A DNA stretch of 42,780 nt, taken from positions 225,572 through 268,351 of the forward strand of contig NZ_LT622356.1 of assembly GCF_900098925.1 (NCBI RefSeq), read 5' to 3'. The notes beneath the pieces were generated by a model. It saw only the letters and a program-made list of their open reading frames with translations. It was not told the origin of the DNA and ran no database searches. Below, in pieces: positions 33,292-42,305 of the stretch. The position numbers were made by a program, and so were the translations under genes. The DNA comes from Bacillus massiliglaciei (GTDB lineage: Bacteria > Bacillota > Bacilli > Bacillales > DSM-1321). Every line of letters starts with the position of its first letter. Positions within the stretch are counted from its first letter, which is position 1.

Positions 33292-33297
33292 CAAAAG

Positions 33298-33314
33298 AAC
33301 GCTGCCGCCTGAAG
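33298..33314 (+). terminator. Left arm of the ydiL-ydiK terminator, split by the IS
   Basis: AACGCTGCCGCCTGAAG up to the IS end. The right arm, CGCCGCAGCGTTTTTTG, is at 34276-34292. Joined they form a GC-rich hairpin with a T tail. Confidence 0.75.
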
Positions 33315-33344
33315 TGAACCCAAAAAGTTAGACACTTTATTTAG

Positions 33345-34220
33345 TTAGGCAACCTTGAGGGCATGAACTCGGTAATCAACCGGGCTCATGCCTTTTAATT
33401 TCGTTTTAATACGTTGGTGATTGTAATAATGGATATACTCCTCTAGTTCTTGTTTGAAATGCTCCATGCTGTCGAACTCTTGTAAATAAAGTAATTCAGA
33501 TTTTAGTAGCCCAAAGAAATTTTCTATAACGGCGTTATCGAGACAATTTCCCTTTCGGGACATACTTTGTGTAATGCCATGTGTCTTCAAGGATTGGGAA
33601 TAGGATTTCATTTGATAATGCCAACCTTGATCTGAATGGAGAATGGGTGTATCTCCTGATTCTAAATGCTTGATGGCTTGGTCCAACATCTTGTGGACTA
33701 ACGAATAGGTAGGACGTGACTCTATTTGGTAGGCGATGATTTCTCCATTAAATAAATCAAGGATGGGAAATAGGTGCAATTTTTCACCATATAAATGGAA
33801 TTCCGTCACGTCCGTCACCCATTTTTCATGAGGCTTGGTGGCCTTAAAATCCCTTTGGAGTAGATTAGGTGCAACCTTTCCCACCTTGCCTTTGTAAGAA
33901 CGATATTTCTTCATCCTTACCATACATTTTAACCCCAGCTTATTCATTAACCGAAGCACTGTTTTATGGTTCAACTTAATCCCCCGATTACGCAATTCTA
34001 AAGTAATTCGTCGATATCCATACCTTCCTCTATGTGAATGAAAGATTTCTTCAATGACAGGCTTGATCTCTGCGTATTTATCCTGACGCCGAAAGGCGTT
34101 TATCCAATAATAATAAGTGCTCCTTGCGATATTTGCGACAGATAGAAGTAGCTTTAAGTTACATTCTGCCCTTAGTTCGTGTACAGCTTGTGTTTTCTGT
34201 CGTGCTGTAAATTTAGCCAT
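33345..34220 (-). CDS. IS3-family transposase (OrfB with an OrfA-like start)
   Basis: A 291-residue rve/DDE integrase. HTH_21-type region [35 protein letters not shown] near 60-95; DDE residues are in [12 protein letters not shown] near 138, LHSDQGWHY near 197 and [15 protein letters not shown] near 232 (Glu). The first six residues, MAKFTA, match the start of IS150-type OrfA, and [26 protein letters not shown] is the start of OrfB, so about 300-400 bp of orfA appear to be missing with the frame kept. The fused protein lacks the OrfA DNA-binding domain and may be inactive. Confidence 0.9.
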   Translation of the reverse strand: MAKFTARQKTQAVHELRAECNLKLLLSVANIARSTYYYWINAFRRQDKYAEIKPVIEEIFHSHRGRYGYRRITLELRNRGIKLNHKTVLRLMNKLGLKCMVRMKKYRSYKGKVGKVAPNLLQRDFKATKPHEKWVTDVTEFHLYGEKLHLFPILDLFNGEIIAYQIESRPTYSLVHKMLDQAIKHLESGDTPILHSDQGWHYQMKSYSQSLKTHGITQSMSRKGNCLDNAVIENFFGLLKSELLYLQEFDSMEHFKQELEEYIHYYNHQRIKTKLKGMSPVDYRVHALKVA

Positions 34221-34224
34221 ATAA

Positions 34225-34275
34225 AAAACTGCACCTCCAATTGTTAGATGTGTCTAACAATTGGGGTGCAGTTCA
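34225..34275. repeat. Inverted repeat at the upstream end of the IS
   Basis: AACTGCACC and CCAATTGTTAGA pair with TCTAACAATTGG and GGTGCAGTT across a TGTG loop. The hairpin lies between the IS end and the start codon and could block read-through from outside or occlude translation. Confidence 0.75.
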
Positions 34276-34315
34276 CGCCGCAGCGTTTTTTGTTTGCCTG
34301 TAAAAACGAAAACCC

Positions 34316-34573
34316 TTAAAAAAATGAACTCACAATAGTGACGATTTGATTCAGGGCCGCCAAGACGAAAAAGCCGCATACGGCGAAGAAAAACATCGTC
34401 CGCAGGAATTTCTCCTCGGCAAAAGCAATAAATAAAGCGATTCCGCTTCTGACGGCACACAGCAGGAAAAAAAAGAAAGCGGCAATCGAAGAGTCAGCAA
34501 TCACACTGAGTAAAGCAAACAGAACAATCAGGATCCAAAGTACCTGTAAGAATTTTTTATATGCTTTTTCCAT
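34316..34573 (-). CDS. Small membrane protein, 85 aa
   Basis: Three hydrophobic helices in MEKAYKKFLQVLWILIVLFALLSVIADSSIAAFFFFLLCAVRSGIALFIAFAEEKFLRTMFFFAVCGFFVLAALNQIVTIVSSFF. AAAAAGGAG precedes the ATG. No named family. It lies where Bacillus subtilis has tatAy-tatCy, but it does not resemble a Tat protein. The split ydiK terminator lies downstream and can also serve this gene on the opposite strand. Confidence 0.7.
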   Translation of the reverse strand: MEKAYKKFLQVLWILIVLFALLSVIADSSIAAFFFFLLCAVRSGIALFIAFAEEKFLRTMFFFAVCGFFVLAALNQIVTIVSSFF

Positions 34574-34800
34574 CCTCTGCTCCTTTTTTACTCTATCTTA
34601 TCAAAGGAACCGCCTGTAAAATAGAAATTTTTGAAGAAACAAAAAGCACTGGTACAAGGACTGCCAAATGAGTATAACAGCCTTCCCGGCAGTGCATGGA
34701 GGGGCAAAATCAGGAGGTACCTGCGTGTTGGAAGGAGAGGAAATTAAACGTCCATTTAAAGCAGAATGGGCTGTTCATTGCCTATGTGGCAAAAGGAACA
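34574..34800. other. Intergenic region, 227 bp
   Basis: Upstream of the 85-aa gene and downstream of the 97-aa gene, both on minus. GCACTG/CAGTGC arms around 34650-34695 may form a weak terminator. No gene supported. Confidence 0.45.
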
Positions 34801-35094
34801 TTAAGCTTGAATCTCCTGACTGCTTTCCGGCTTCCGAATGGAGACGGCTATATAAGATATCGAAAATGAAACGATTGTCAAAATGATATTCCAAATTGTA
34901 AAACTCACTTCTTCTCCAGGATAATAATAGAGGGAATACCCGATTTCATAGAGAAGATTCAGGCCCAATGTAATCAATGGTCCAATCACTGTCTTTTTCG
35001 TCAGGACAGACGATAACACACCTAATCCAATCACAACGAGCGGTACGATGACTAACTGCATCACAAAAGAATCAACCGACTCATATAATCCCAT
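34801..35094 (-). CDS. Small membrane protein, 97 aa
   Basis: Three hydrophobic helices: FVMQLVIVPLVVIGLGVLSSVL, VIGPLITLGLNLLYEIGYSLYYY and FTIWNIILTIVSFSISYIAVSI. It resembles short integral membrane proteins of DUF2651-like type, without certainty. GAGGAGG precedes the ATG at 35094. It is a single gene in the rex-ydiK interval. Confidence 0.65.
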   Translation of the reverse strand: MGLYESVDSFVMQLVIVPLVVIGLGVLSSVLTKKTVIGPLITLGLNLLYEIGYSLYYYPGEEVSFTIWNIILTIVSFSISYIAVSIRKPESSQEIQA

Positions 35095-35262
35095 ACTATT
35101 CCTCCTCTATATTTGGAAAGTATACCATACCGCTGATAAAAAAGACTAATTTTTCTGAAAATATATTTTATAGAGAATCTGACCCGTTTCCTCTACTGAT
35201 TCGCCAATCAATTGAACCGCCCATGTGAAGCTGTCTCCTATTAATCAAACCAAAACGAAAAA

Positions 35263-35292
35263 AACGTCCCGAGATCAGCTCCCGGAACGTTT
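35263..35292 (-). terminator. Intrinsic terminator of rex
   Basis: Imperfect stem AACGTTCCGGGA / TCTCGGGACGTT followed by TTTTTTCG on the minus strand. Confidence 0.7.
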
Positions 35293-35328
35293 CGATGAAA
35301 GGCTCCGCCCATGAGCGGCCCCACTCTG

Positions 35329-35994
35329 TTAATCCTTCACCAATTTCTCCTCTTCGGCGACAATTGGGTAATGCTTTAAGAAATAAATCAATGACTGCAG
35401 CTCCACAGCCAGATCGATATGATGAATCCGGATTTGCGCCGGAACGGTCAGTCGGGCCGGCGTGAAGTTAAGGATTCCCTTAATATCGGCCTTAACCAGC
35501 CTGTCTGTAATCGATTGGGCCACCTGGGCAGGAACCGTCAGAATGGCCACGGTAATCCCGTTTTCCCGGATCTTCGTTTCGATTTCTTCCATATGATAAA
35601 TCGGAACGTCGGCAATCTTTGTTCCCACCTTGGCTTCGTCTACCTCAAAGGCCATTTCGATTTTCGTATTGTTATTTTTAATAAAATTATAGTTCAGGAA
35701 GGCTGTCCCTAAGTTCCCTACCCCTATCAAGGCCACTTTGGTCAGTTCGTCCTGGTCGAGCGTCTTTCGGAAGAAGCTGAGCAGATAATTTACATTATAG
35801 CCGTACCCCTTCTTTCCCAATGCTCCAAAATAAGAAAAATCCCTGCGAATGGTGGCTGAGTCCACTTTCACCGCTTCACTCAATTCAGCAGAGGATACCC
35901 GCTGCTTCCCTGAAGAATGAAGGTTTTTAATAAATCGGTAATACAAAGGCAGCCGTTTCGCCGTTGCCTGCGGAATCTTCATTTGTTCGTGCAT
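35329..35994 (-). CDS. rex: Redox-sensing transcriptional repressor Rex
   Basis: A 221-residue repressor that senses the NADH/NAD+ ratio and controls fermentation and respiration genes. Residues 1-85 are the winged helix ([63 protein letters not shown]). The Rossmann domain has [14 protein letters not shown] near 96, and the swapped C-terminal helix is present ([19 protein letters not shown]). It is nearly collinear with Bacillus Rex. GGGGAG precedes the ATG. Confidence 0.97.
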   Translation of the reverse strand: MHEQMKIPQATAKRLPLYYRFIKNLHSSGKQRVSSAELSEAVKVDSATIRRDFSYFGALGKKGYGYNVNYLLSFFRKTLDQDELTKVALIGVGNLGTAFLNYNFIKNNNTKIEMAFEVDEAKVGTKIADVPIYHMEEIETKIRENGITVAILTVPAQVAQSITDRLVKADIKGILNFTPARLTVPAQIRIHHIDLAVELQSLIYFLKHYPIVAEEEKLVKD

Positions 35995-36034
35995 ATTTTC
36001 TCCCCGCTTCCCGCTGACTTTCCATTTTTATTAT

Positions 36035-36538
36035 CTATTCTTCTTTTTGCTGGAAAGTCCTTTTATAATCTGAACTGGATACGCCTCCTGTCTTCTCGAC
36101 CAGGAAGGTTGGCCCGATGATCATTCCCTTATCAACAGCCTTGCACATATCATAAACAGTAAGAGCTGCGGCGGAAGCAGCTGTTAACGCTTCCATTTCC
36201 ACACCTGTACTCCCTTTGGTCTTGACATCTACTTTTATCTTGAGTCTGTATCCCTCTTCTTCTTTTTCCCAATCAAAAGCAATATTGATTCCTTGAAGGG
36301 AGATTGGATGGCACATCGGAATAATGTTGGCGGTATTTTTCCCTGCCATGATGCCTGCCACCTGTGCAACCGCTAGCACATCTCCTTTTTTCATCTCATT
36401 GTTGGCGATTTTCCCGTAAATGGTCTCATTCACCAGGATGCTGGATTGGGCCGTTGCTGTGCGGACGGTTTCTGGCTTGTCGCTGACATCAACCATTTTC
36501 GCTCTTCCCTGTTCATTAAAATGCGTGAGTTTATCCAT
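36035..36538 (-). CDS. moaC: Cyclic pyranopterin monophosphate synthase MoaC
   Basis: A 167-residue enzyme of molybdenum cofactor synthesis, converting 3',8-cyclo-7,8-dihydro-GTP to cyclic pyranopterin monophosphate. Conserved motifs are [16 protein letters not shown] near 15, [32 protein letters not shown] near 52-84 and [28 protein letters not shown] near 115-140. GAGGAGG precedes the ATG at 36538. It is upstream of rex on the same strand (40-bp gap), as in Bacillus. Confidence 0.97.
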   Translation of the reverse strand: MDKLTHFNEQGRAKMVDVSDKPETVRTATAQSSILVNETIYGKIANNEMKKGDVLAVAQVAGIMAGKNTANIIPMCHPISLQGINIAFDWEKEEEGYRLKIKVDVKTKGSTGVEMEALTAASAAALTVYDMCKAVDKGMIIGPTFLVEKTGGVSSSDYKRTFQQKEE

Positions 36539-36618
36539 TACTATTTTCCTCCTCTAAATAATACACCATAATTACTTTTTATGTAACAGCTTGTTTTTCT
36601 CTTCCGAATTCAACATGA

Positions 36619-36648
36619 TTGCCGATAAGATCCTTAATACGGTACACT
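36619..36648 (+). promoter_or_regulatory. Candidate sigma-A promoter of the ABC-F gene
   Basis: TTGCCG, 18-nt spacer, TACACT, with the start codon 28 nt further on. Confidence 0.4.
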
Positions 36649-36675
36649 GTCTATAACGCTATGAGGTGAATCAAA

Positions 36676-38604
36676 ATGATGCTATTACAAATTAATCAGC
36701 TCTCCAAATATTATGGGGCTGAACTCATTTTATCAAATATGAAGCTTGAAATTCAAAACAAAGACCGAATTGCCCTCGTCGGCCGGAATGGTGCCGGCAA
36801 ATCCACCCTGTTAAAGATCATCGCCGGGCAGCTGTCGCATGACGGCGGGGAAATCATCAAGCCCAAGGATGTAACCATCGGCTATATGGCCCAGGACACG
36901 GGTCTTGAGTCCGAACTGTCGATGTGGGATGAGATGCTGACCGTCTTTGAAGACTTGATCTCCCAGGAAAAAGAACTGCGCCGGCTGGAGACAAGCATGG
37001 CCGACCCGGCCGTTTTCGAGAATGATGCCGTCTACCAGCGGATCCTTGAGGAATATGACTCCCTGCAGGTTTCGTTCAAAGAAAAAGGCGGCTACCAGTA
37101 TGAAGCGGATATCCGCTCTGTCCTGCATGGCCTCCAGTTCAGCGATTTCGACTATTCCACCCGGATTTCCACGCTGAGCGGCGGACAAAAAACAAGGCTC
37201 GCACTCGGCAAACTGCTTTTGAAGCGTCCGGATATCCTGATTCTCGATGAACCGACGAACCATCTGGATATTGAGACCCTTTCCTGGCTCGAACAATATT
37301 TGCAGGGCTACCAGGGAGCCGTGCTGATTGTGTCCCATGACCGCTACTTCCTCGACAAGGTCGTCAACCAGGTGTATGAGGTTTCCCGCAAGTCGATCAA
37401 GAAATACCACGGGAACTACAGCTCTTATATTGAGAAGAAGGCCGAGGATTATGAGCGGGACATGAAGCTCTATGAAAAGCAGCAGGAAGAAATGGAAAAG
37501 CTGCGTGACTTCGTCCAGAAGAATATCACCCGCGCTTCCACGACCAAGCGGGCCCAGAGCAGGCGGAAGCAGCTCGAGAAAATGGATGTGATGGACAGGC
37601 CGCAGGGCGATGAGAAATCCGCCTCCTTCTCCTTCCAGATTGAAAAGCAGAGCGGCAATGAAGTGCTGAACGTCAAGGACCTTGCCATCGGCTACGGGGA
37701 CGAAACCGTTTCACAGAACATTTCAGCACGGGTCACTCGGGGCGAGAGCATCGCCTTGGTCGGTCCGAACGGAGTCGGCAAATCAACGCTCCTGAAGACA
37801 ATCATCGGCAAGCTCCCTAAACGGGACGGAAGCTTCCAGTTCGGCACAAATGTCCAGGTCAGCTATTATGACCAGGAGCAGGCTAACCTTGTCTCTAACA
37901 AACGGGTGCTGAATGAATTATGGAACGAGCATCCGCTTCTGCCTGAGAAGGACATCCGCACCGTGCTTGGCAATTTCCTGTTTTCTGGAGACGATGTCCT
38001 GAAAACCGTCCATACATTAAGCGGCGGGGAAAAAGCACGGCTTGCCCTCTCCAAGATCATGATGCAAAAAGGGAATTTCCTGATTCTCGATGAACCGACG
38101 AACCATCTCGATCTCGATAGCAAGCTTGTCCTCGAGAATTCGCTGATTGATTATCCGGGAACGATCCTCTTCGTGTCCCATGACCGTTATTTCATCAACC
38201 GGATCGCCACCAAGGTCATTGAGCTCTCCAAAGACGGAACCGAAGAATTCCTCGGCGACTATGACTATTATGTAGAGAAGAAACAGGAACAGGCCGAGCA
38301 TGCCGCTTTTGACCTGCAGGAAAAAGGGCTCCCGGACAAACCGGCTGCCGACCAGGCCGAGAAGTCTTCTTATAAAATTGATAAAGAAGCGAAAAAGGCC
38401 GAACGCCAGCGGCAGCGCCGGATTGAAGAAATTGAAAATACGATGGAAAAACTGGAAGCCGAAATCAAGGACTATAACGAAATTCTCTGTGATCCTGATG
38501 TCTTTCAGGACCATGAGAAAGTGCTTGAAATCCAGTCCAGCCTCGACCTTGCCCAGTCCAAGCTTGATGAACTTCTGGAAGAATGGACAGAGCTTGCGGA
38601 ATAA
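36676..38604 (+). CDS. ydiF: ABC-F family ATPase YdiF
   Basis: A 642-residue cytosolic ATPase with two ABC domains and no membrane part, expected to act on ribosomes. First domain: GRNGAGKSTL near 37, LSGGQKTRLALGKLLLKRPDILILDEPTNHLD near 168-199. A P-site-type linker with charged helices follows (250-310). Second domain: GPNGVGKSTLL near 363, LSGGEKARLALSKIMMQKGNFLILDEPTNHLD near 448-479. A C-terminal coiled coil occupies 560-640. GAGGTG precedes the ATG at 36676. It is convergent with tsaD and corresponds to Bacillus ydiF. The gene is richer in G+C than its neighbours, as in well-expressed genes. Confidence 0.96.
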   Translation: MMLLQINQLSKYYGAELILSNMKLEIQNKDRIALVGRNGAGKSTLLKIIAGQLSHDGGEIIKPKDVTIGYMAQDTGLESELSMWDEMLTVFEDLISQEKELRRLETSMADPAVFENDAVYQRILEEYDSLQVSFKEKGGYQYEADIRSVLHGLQFSDFDYSTRISTLSGGQKTRLALGKLLLKRPDILILDEPTNHLDIETLSWLEQYLQGYQGAVLIVSHDRYFLDKVVNQVYEVSRKSIKKYHGNYSSYIEKKAEDYERDMKLYEKQQEEMEKLRDFVQKNITRASTTKRAQSRRKQLEKMDVMDRPQGDEKSASFSFQIEKQSGNEVLNVKDLAIGYGDETVSQNISARVTRGESIALVGPNGVGKSTLLKTIIGKLPKRDGSFQFGTNVQVSYYDQEQANLVSNKRVLNELWNEHPLLPEKDIRTVLGNFLFSGDDVLKTVHTLSGGEKARLALSKIMMQKGNFLILDEPTNHLDLDSKLVLENSLIDYPGTILFVSHDRYFINRIATKVIELSKDGTEEFLGDYDYYVEKKQEQAEHAAFDLQEKGLPDKPAADQAEKSSYKIDKEAKKAERQRQRRIEEIENTMEKLEAEIKDYNEILCDPDVFQDHEKVLEIQSSLDLAQSKLDELLEEWTELAE

Positions 38605-38613
38605 TGCATGCAG

Positions 38614-38642
38614 CCGGAACAGATACCTGTTCCGGTTTTTTT
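38614..38642 (+). terminator. Intrinsic terminator of ydiF
   Basis: CCGGAACAG-ATAC-CTGTTCCGG stem with TTTTTTT tail. Confidence 0.92.
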
Positions 38643-38701
38643 CGGCAGCGGCAAGGATCCATCAACAGCGGCGGTATTTAGACGGGAAAAGAGAAAGATA
38701 G

Positions 38702-38917
38702 TTATACACAACGTTATCCCTGTTACCCACATTTTTATGCACATAACAAACAGCCTTCTTATCGTATTTTTTAAACTTATGCACATTATCCACAAATAAA
38801 TCCTTTGTTATCCACAAAACAGTCCTTTATTAACAGAAAATTATCTATTATTCGTCATTTTATCCACAGACCGGAGAAAGATGTTCTATCATCTCAAACA
38901 AAATAAAGTTATCCACA
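38702..38917 (+). promoter_or_regulatory. DnaA-box cluster between ydiF and tsaD
   Basis: Seven matches to TTATNCACA, all on the plus strand: TTATACACA 38702, TTATGCACA 38735 and 38777, TTATCCACA 38786, 38808, 38860 and 38909; plus TTACCCACA at 38723. In Bacillus subtilis the gcp(tsaD)-ydiF interval is, to my recollection, one of the known chromosomal DnaA-binding clusters outside oriC that restrain replication initiation. Confidence 0.9.
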
Positions 38918-38943
38918 AAAAAAGGACCCCCACTGGGATCCTT
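38917..38943 (-). terminator. Intrinsic terminator of the tsaE-tsaB-rimI-tsaD operon
   Basis: AAGGATCC-CAGT-GGGGGTCCTT hairpin followed by TTTTTG on the minus strand, starting at the tsaD stop codon. Confidence 0.8.
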
Positions 38944-39959
38944 TACATCGTTTCAATGTCTAAGCCTGGATTTCCGTTCATACTTAAATCGGATACTCTT
39001 CCTTTTTCAAACAGGACGCTGCCGGCCGCTCCAATCATCGCGGCATTATCTGTACAGAGAGAAAGCGGCGGAATCACGAGCTGCACATCCGGCAATTCGG
39101 TAAAAGCCTCCGTCAAAGCGGTACGCAGTCCCTTATTGGCCGCAACTCCTCCGGCAAGCAGCACCTGCTCTACGCCATATTCTTTGGCAGCCTTAACCGT
39201 TTTAGTGACGAGCACTTCAATGACGCTCGCCTGAAAACTTGCGGCAAGGTCCGCCGGCTCAATTGTCTCTCCTCTTTGCTCCGCATTATGCAGTGTGTTG
39301 ATGACCGCCGACTTCAGGCCGCTGAAGCTGAAATCATAGCTTCCTTCAAGCCAGGCCCGCGGAAGATCAAGCGTCGGGCTTCCTTCATGGGCAAGCCGGT
39401 CAATATGCGGGCCGCCCGGATAAGGCATGTTCAATGTCCTCGCTACCTTATCATAAGCTTCCCCGGCAGCATCATCCCTTGTTTCGCCAATCACCTTGAA
39501 GACACCGGGAGCCTCGACGAGCACAAGCTCAGTATGGCCTCCGGATACAACAAGCGAAAGGGCTGGATAATGAATTTCTTCGATGAGCCGGTTCGCATAA
39601 ATATGCCCGGCAATATGATGCACCCCGACCAATGGCAGTCCGTGCGCGAACGCCACCGCCTTGGCTGCATTGACACCGATCAGCAGCGCTCCGACCAGTC
39701 CCGGTCCTTCTGTGACCGCAACGGCATCAAGATCCTCATAGCCGATTCCGGCCTGGGACAGGGCTTCTTCCAGTACAAGCGTAATCTGCTCCACATGATG
39801 CCTGGACGCAATCTCCGGCACCACGCCGCCAAACCGCTTATGGCTTTCAATTTGGGATGCGACTACATTGCTGACAATCTCTTTTCCGTTCTTAATGACG
39901 GCTGCGGCTGTTTCATCGCAGCTTGTTTCTATACCTAATATCAATTGATCTTTTTTCAC
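38943..39959 (-). CDS. tsaD: tRNA N6-threonylcarbamoyltransferase TsaD
   Basis: Catalytic subunit (338 aa) that transfers threonylcarbamoyl from its AMP adduct to A37 of ANN-decoding tRNAs. ASKHA/Kae1 motifs: [13 protein letters not shown] at the N-terminus, metal ligands in [15 protein letters not shown] near 108-122, SGGHTEL near 136, and [12 protein letters not shown] plus CTDNAAMIG towards the end. The start is the GTG at 39959, whose GTGA overlaps the rimI stop; GGGTG lies 8 nt upstream. It is the last gene of the t6A operon with TsaB and TsaE. Confidence 0.97.
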   Translation of the reverse strand: MKKDQLILGIETSCDETAAAVIKNGKEIVSNVVASQIESHKRFGGVVPEIASRHHVEQITLVLEEALSQAGIGYEDLDAVAVTEGPGLVGALLIGVNAAKAVAFAHGLPLVGVHHIAGHIYANRLIEEIHYPALSLVVSGGHTELVLVEAPGVFKVIGETRDDAAGEAYDKVARTLNMPYPGGPHIDRLAHEGSPTLDLPRAWLEGSYDFSFSGLKSAVINTLHNAEQRGETIEPADLAASFQASVIEVLVTKTVKAAKEYGVEQVLLAGGVAANKGLRTALTEAFTELPDVQLVIPPLSLCTDNAAMIGAAGSVLFEKGRVSDLSMNGNPGLDIETM

Positions 39960-40408
39960 GTAAAATTCACCCACATTACATATGCATCTTCTCGGTTGTC
40001 CGTATAGTAATTTTTGCGTATGCCGCCCTTTTGAAAGCCAAGCTTTTCATAAAGCGAAATCGCTACATGATTGCTGACACGGACCTCCAATGTCATTTTA
40101 ATAGATCCCATGCTGAGAGAAACCTCAATCATTTTCCTCAGCAGGGCTTCCCCAAGCTTCTTTCCCCGATACTCCGGCAATATCGCGATATTGGTGATAT
40201 GGGTCTCATCCAGGACGATCCACGCACCGCAATATCCGGCAATCTTGCCTTCATCTTCAAGGACCAGATAGACCGCATATTGATTATTTGTCAGTTCATT
40301 ATAAAAGGCATCCTTGCTCCACGGCAGTGTGAACGAATGTCTTTCCACTTCCAGAACCTGATCTATATCTTCTACTTTCATCAGTCGGAACGTCATCGTT
40401 TTACTCAT
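39956..40408 (-). CDS. rimI: Ribosomal-protein-alanine acetyltransferase RimI-like
   Basis: A 150-residue GNAT acetyltransferase, expected to acetylate the N-terminus of ribosomal protein S18 or other targets. The acetyl-CoA motif is [29 protein letters not shown] near 70-98, and the end [28 protein letters not shown] is typical. The ribosome binding site at 40408 is weak; ATG at 40396 is an alternative. The 4-bp overlap with tsaD and the order match Bacillus. Confidence 0.93.
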   Translation of the reverse strand: MSKTMTFRLMKVEDIDQVLEVERHSFTLPWSKDAFYNELTNNQYAVYLVLEDEGKIAGYCGAWIVLDETHITNIAILPEYRGKKLGEALLRKMIEVSLSMGSIKMTLEVRVSNHVAISLYEKLGFQKGGIRKNYYTDNREDAYVMWVNFT

Positions 40409-40427
40409 CGTATCGTTCGCTTTCTAT

Positions 40428-41132
40428 TTATTTATTTTTTTCTGCCTGCTGCTCGAGCCATTTTGTCTCGGCTTCCGCCATACGGATATAATTCGGCACA
40501 AAATGATGAATATCCTCTTCCGGTCTCTCACTGCCGATCAGCGCCAGCTCTCCCGGACGCGGATTGAATAAAGAAGCAGGTGCGAAAAAGGCCTGATCGC
40601 CCATCGCTTCCGTGAGCGCTTCCCGGTGCAAGTCCATATCCTGGCCGACAAACAGCACAGGCTTTCCAAGCTCATGAAGCTGCTTTCCCCATTCTGAAGA
40701 TAACATATTGCAGTCTTCCATCACTGTCTGAATCGTGCCATCTTCCGAAAACGCATAAAGGCCGGTATACACCTGCCCCCTTCTTGCATCAAACAAAGGC
40801 GAAATCATCCCTTGAAAATGTCGGCCATTCGCTGCCAGAACTTCCAGGCTGGATACAGCTGAAAGCGGGATCTTCAGCGTCCACGCCAGCGTCTTGGCAA
40901 TCGTCACGCCAATACGGACCCCTGTATAAGATCCCGGACCTTTGGCAACCACAATCCTGTCCAAATCCTCCGGCTTCGTATCACAGTCCTTCAGCAAAGT
41001 CTGAATCGCCGGCATCACCCTTACAGAATGGTTCTTTTTTAAGTTCGTAATATACTCGCCGACCACCTGTCCCCGATCGGCCAAGGCAATCCCCAATGTG
41101 AAATTGGAGGTATCTATTGCTAAAACCTTCAT
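40428..41132 (-). CDS. tsaB: tRNA t6A synthesis subunit TsaB
   Basis: A 234-residue non-catalytic partner of TsaD, ASKHA fold. N-terminus [17 protein letters not shown], then VAKGPGSYTGVRIGVTIAKTLAWTL near 63-88, both family signatures. AAGGAG precedes the ATG at 41132, which overlaps the tsaE stop (ATGGAATGA), so translation is coupled. Confidence 0.96.
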   Translation of the reverse strand: MKVLAIDTSNFTLGIALADRGQVVGEYITNLKKNHSVRVMPAIQTLLKDCDTKPEDLDRIVVAKGPGSYTGVRIGVTIAKTLAWTLKIPLSAVSSLEVLAANGRHFQGMISPLFDARRGQVYTGLYAFSEDGTIQTVMEDCNMLSSEWGKQLHELGKPVLFVGQDMDLHREALTEAMGDQAFFAPASLFNPRPGELALIGSERPEEDIHHFVPNYIRMAEAETKWLEQQAEKNK

Positions 41133-41584
41133 TCCATAATCTCCTTACATATCTTCAAATACCGTTCTCCCCGGGCCTGAATCACAAGTCTGCGGCTGAA
41201 ATCCCCGACCCGGTAAATCTGAATGGCCAGACGCTCCTCAGGCAGCTGCTCCTCAATTAAATGCGCCCACTCCACAATCGTCACGCCGGACCCTTCAAAG
41301 TATTCATCAAAGCCTAAATCCTCTTCCGAATCGCCTACCCGGTACACATCCATATGGTAAACCGGGAGCCGCCCCTGATACTCCTTAATAATCGTGAAGG
41401 TCGGGCTGCTGACAGTCCTGGTTACACCAAGAGCTTTAGCCAGTCCTTTTGAAAAAGCCGTCTTGCCAGCACCCAAATCACCTTCCAGCGTAATCACTTC
41501 CCCGCCGTGAAGCTGATCCGCAAGCTTCGCCGCAAATAATACGGTCTCTTCCTCACTATGGGAGATCCACTCAAACTCCTGCAT
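41129..41584 (-). CDS. tsaE: t6A synthesis ATPase TsaE
   Basis: A 151-residue P-loop ATPase required to cycle the TsaBD complex. Walker A is [12 protein letters not shown] near 36-47, followed by [13 protein letters not shown] and [22 protein letters not shown] near 76-97, and [19 protein letters not shown] near 101. AAAGGTGA precedes the ATG at 41584. It is the first gene of the operon; in Bacillus subtilis thiL/ydiA precedes it, here a small plus-strand gene and the rRNA operon do. Confidence 0.96.
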   Translation of the reverse strand: MQEFEWISHSEEETVLFAAKLADQLHGGEVITLEGDLGAGKTAFSKGLAKALGVTRTVSSPTFTIIKEYQGRLPVYHMDVYRVGDSEEDLGFDEYFEGSGVTIVEWAHLIEEQLPEERLAIQIYRVGDFSRRLVIQARGERYLKICKEIME

Positions 41585-41639
41585 ATAATCACCTTTATCT
41601 TATAATTCGCACTCCCCAGCCTTCTAGCAAAAGCCGAAT

Positions 41640-41666
41640 CAAAAAAACCTTAGATCAGCCTAAGGA
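41640..41666 (-). terminator. Terminator-like hairpin upstream of tsaE
   Basis: CCTTAG / CTAAGG stem followed by TTTTTTTG on the minus strand. It would stop read-through from the rRNA side. Confidence 0.65.
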
Positions 41667-41819
41667 TTATGCTCTATTTGTAGTTTACCTTTTTTCAAAA
41701 CAAGAAACAAATAAGAAAGAAAAAAGGCATGACCCTCACTTCTGCTTTTACAGTAAGAGAATGGAAGGTGCCCTTCCTGCATAGCTATAGTGAAAGAGTC
41801 ATTATAAAGGGGAGATACA

Positions 41820-42158
41820 ATGAATCAGCAGCATATGGGACATCAGCCGATAAAACAGCTTCCCGTTGACCAGCCAAGTTATCTCAATCAGACGCCGGTC
41901 CATCATACGCCGATTTATCCAATAGAGGGCGTACCGCAGCCAAACCAGTACATCACGCAGCTGGACCCTGTTTTCGTTCAGCACTTAAGCAGGCATCAAG
42001 GACAGAAAATGGCTGTCATGACCACCGTGGGAAGAATCGAAGGAATTCTGGCAGGTGTCGCAGTCGATCATATCCAAATCAACCTTGAAGACCGTTCCCT
42101 TCATATTCGCATTCCCCACATCGTCTACTTTGAAGGACCGTTGGCCTCCTATCGATGA
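41820..42158 (+). CDS. DUF2642 protein, spore-coat-like
   Basis: A 112-residue protein. Residues 1-50 are Gln/Pro/His-rich (MNQQHMGHQPIKQLPVDQPSYLNQ...). The C-terminal 60 residues are a DUF2642 domain (HLSRHQGQKMAVMTTVGRIEGILAGVAVDHIQINLEDRSLHIRIPHIVYFEG), found in spore-coat or spore-associated proteins of Bacillaceae. AAGGGGAGA precedes the ATG at 41820. It runs opposite to the rRNA operon, against the general direction. Confidence 0.8.
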   Translation: MNQQHMGHQPIKQLPVDQPSYLNQTPVHHTPIYPIEGVPQPNQYITQLDPVFVQHLSRHQGQKMAVMTTVGRIEGILAGVAVDHIQINLEDRSLHIRIPHIVYFEGPLASYR

Positions 42159-42181
42159 ATCGTTTCTAAAAGAAAGCAAAA

Positions 42182-42207
42182 AAAAACGAAACCAACGTTT
42201 CGTTTTT
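42182..42207. terminator. Bidirectional terminator between DUF2642 gene and rRNA operon
   Basis: AAAAACGAAAC / GTTTCGTTTTT, an 11-bp perfect stem with A/T flanks on both sides. Confidence 0.9.
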
Positions 42208-42212
42208 CTCGA

Positions 42213-42286
<74 letters not shown>

Positions 42287-42305
<19 letters not shown>

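Larger units (their letters stand above)
33315..34275 (-). mobile_element. IS3-family (IS150-like) insertion sequence, internally deleted
   Basis: 961 bp with imperfect terminal inverted repeats: left TGAACCCAAAAAGTTAGACAC, right (reverse complement) TGAACTGCACCCC followed by AATTGTTAGACAC. Complete relatives are about 1.2-1.5 kb and carry orfA and orfB; here only the orfB-type frame remains, beginning with an orfA-like MAKFTA start. No target duplication is seen. Confidence 0.85.

Noticed and set aside
34668..34886. 72-aa plus-strand frame before the 97-aa membrane gene
   Set aside because: Overlaps that gene in antisense, and its composition does not look like a protein; no good ribosome binding site.
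36811..38514. Long antisense frames over the ABC-F gene
   Set aside because: They mirror the conserved ABC domains on the coding strand and have no family features.
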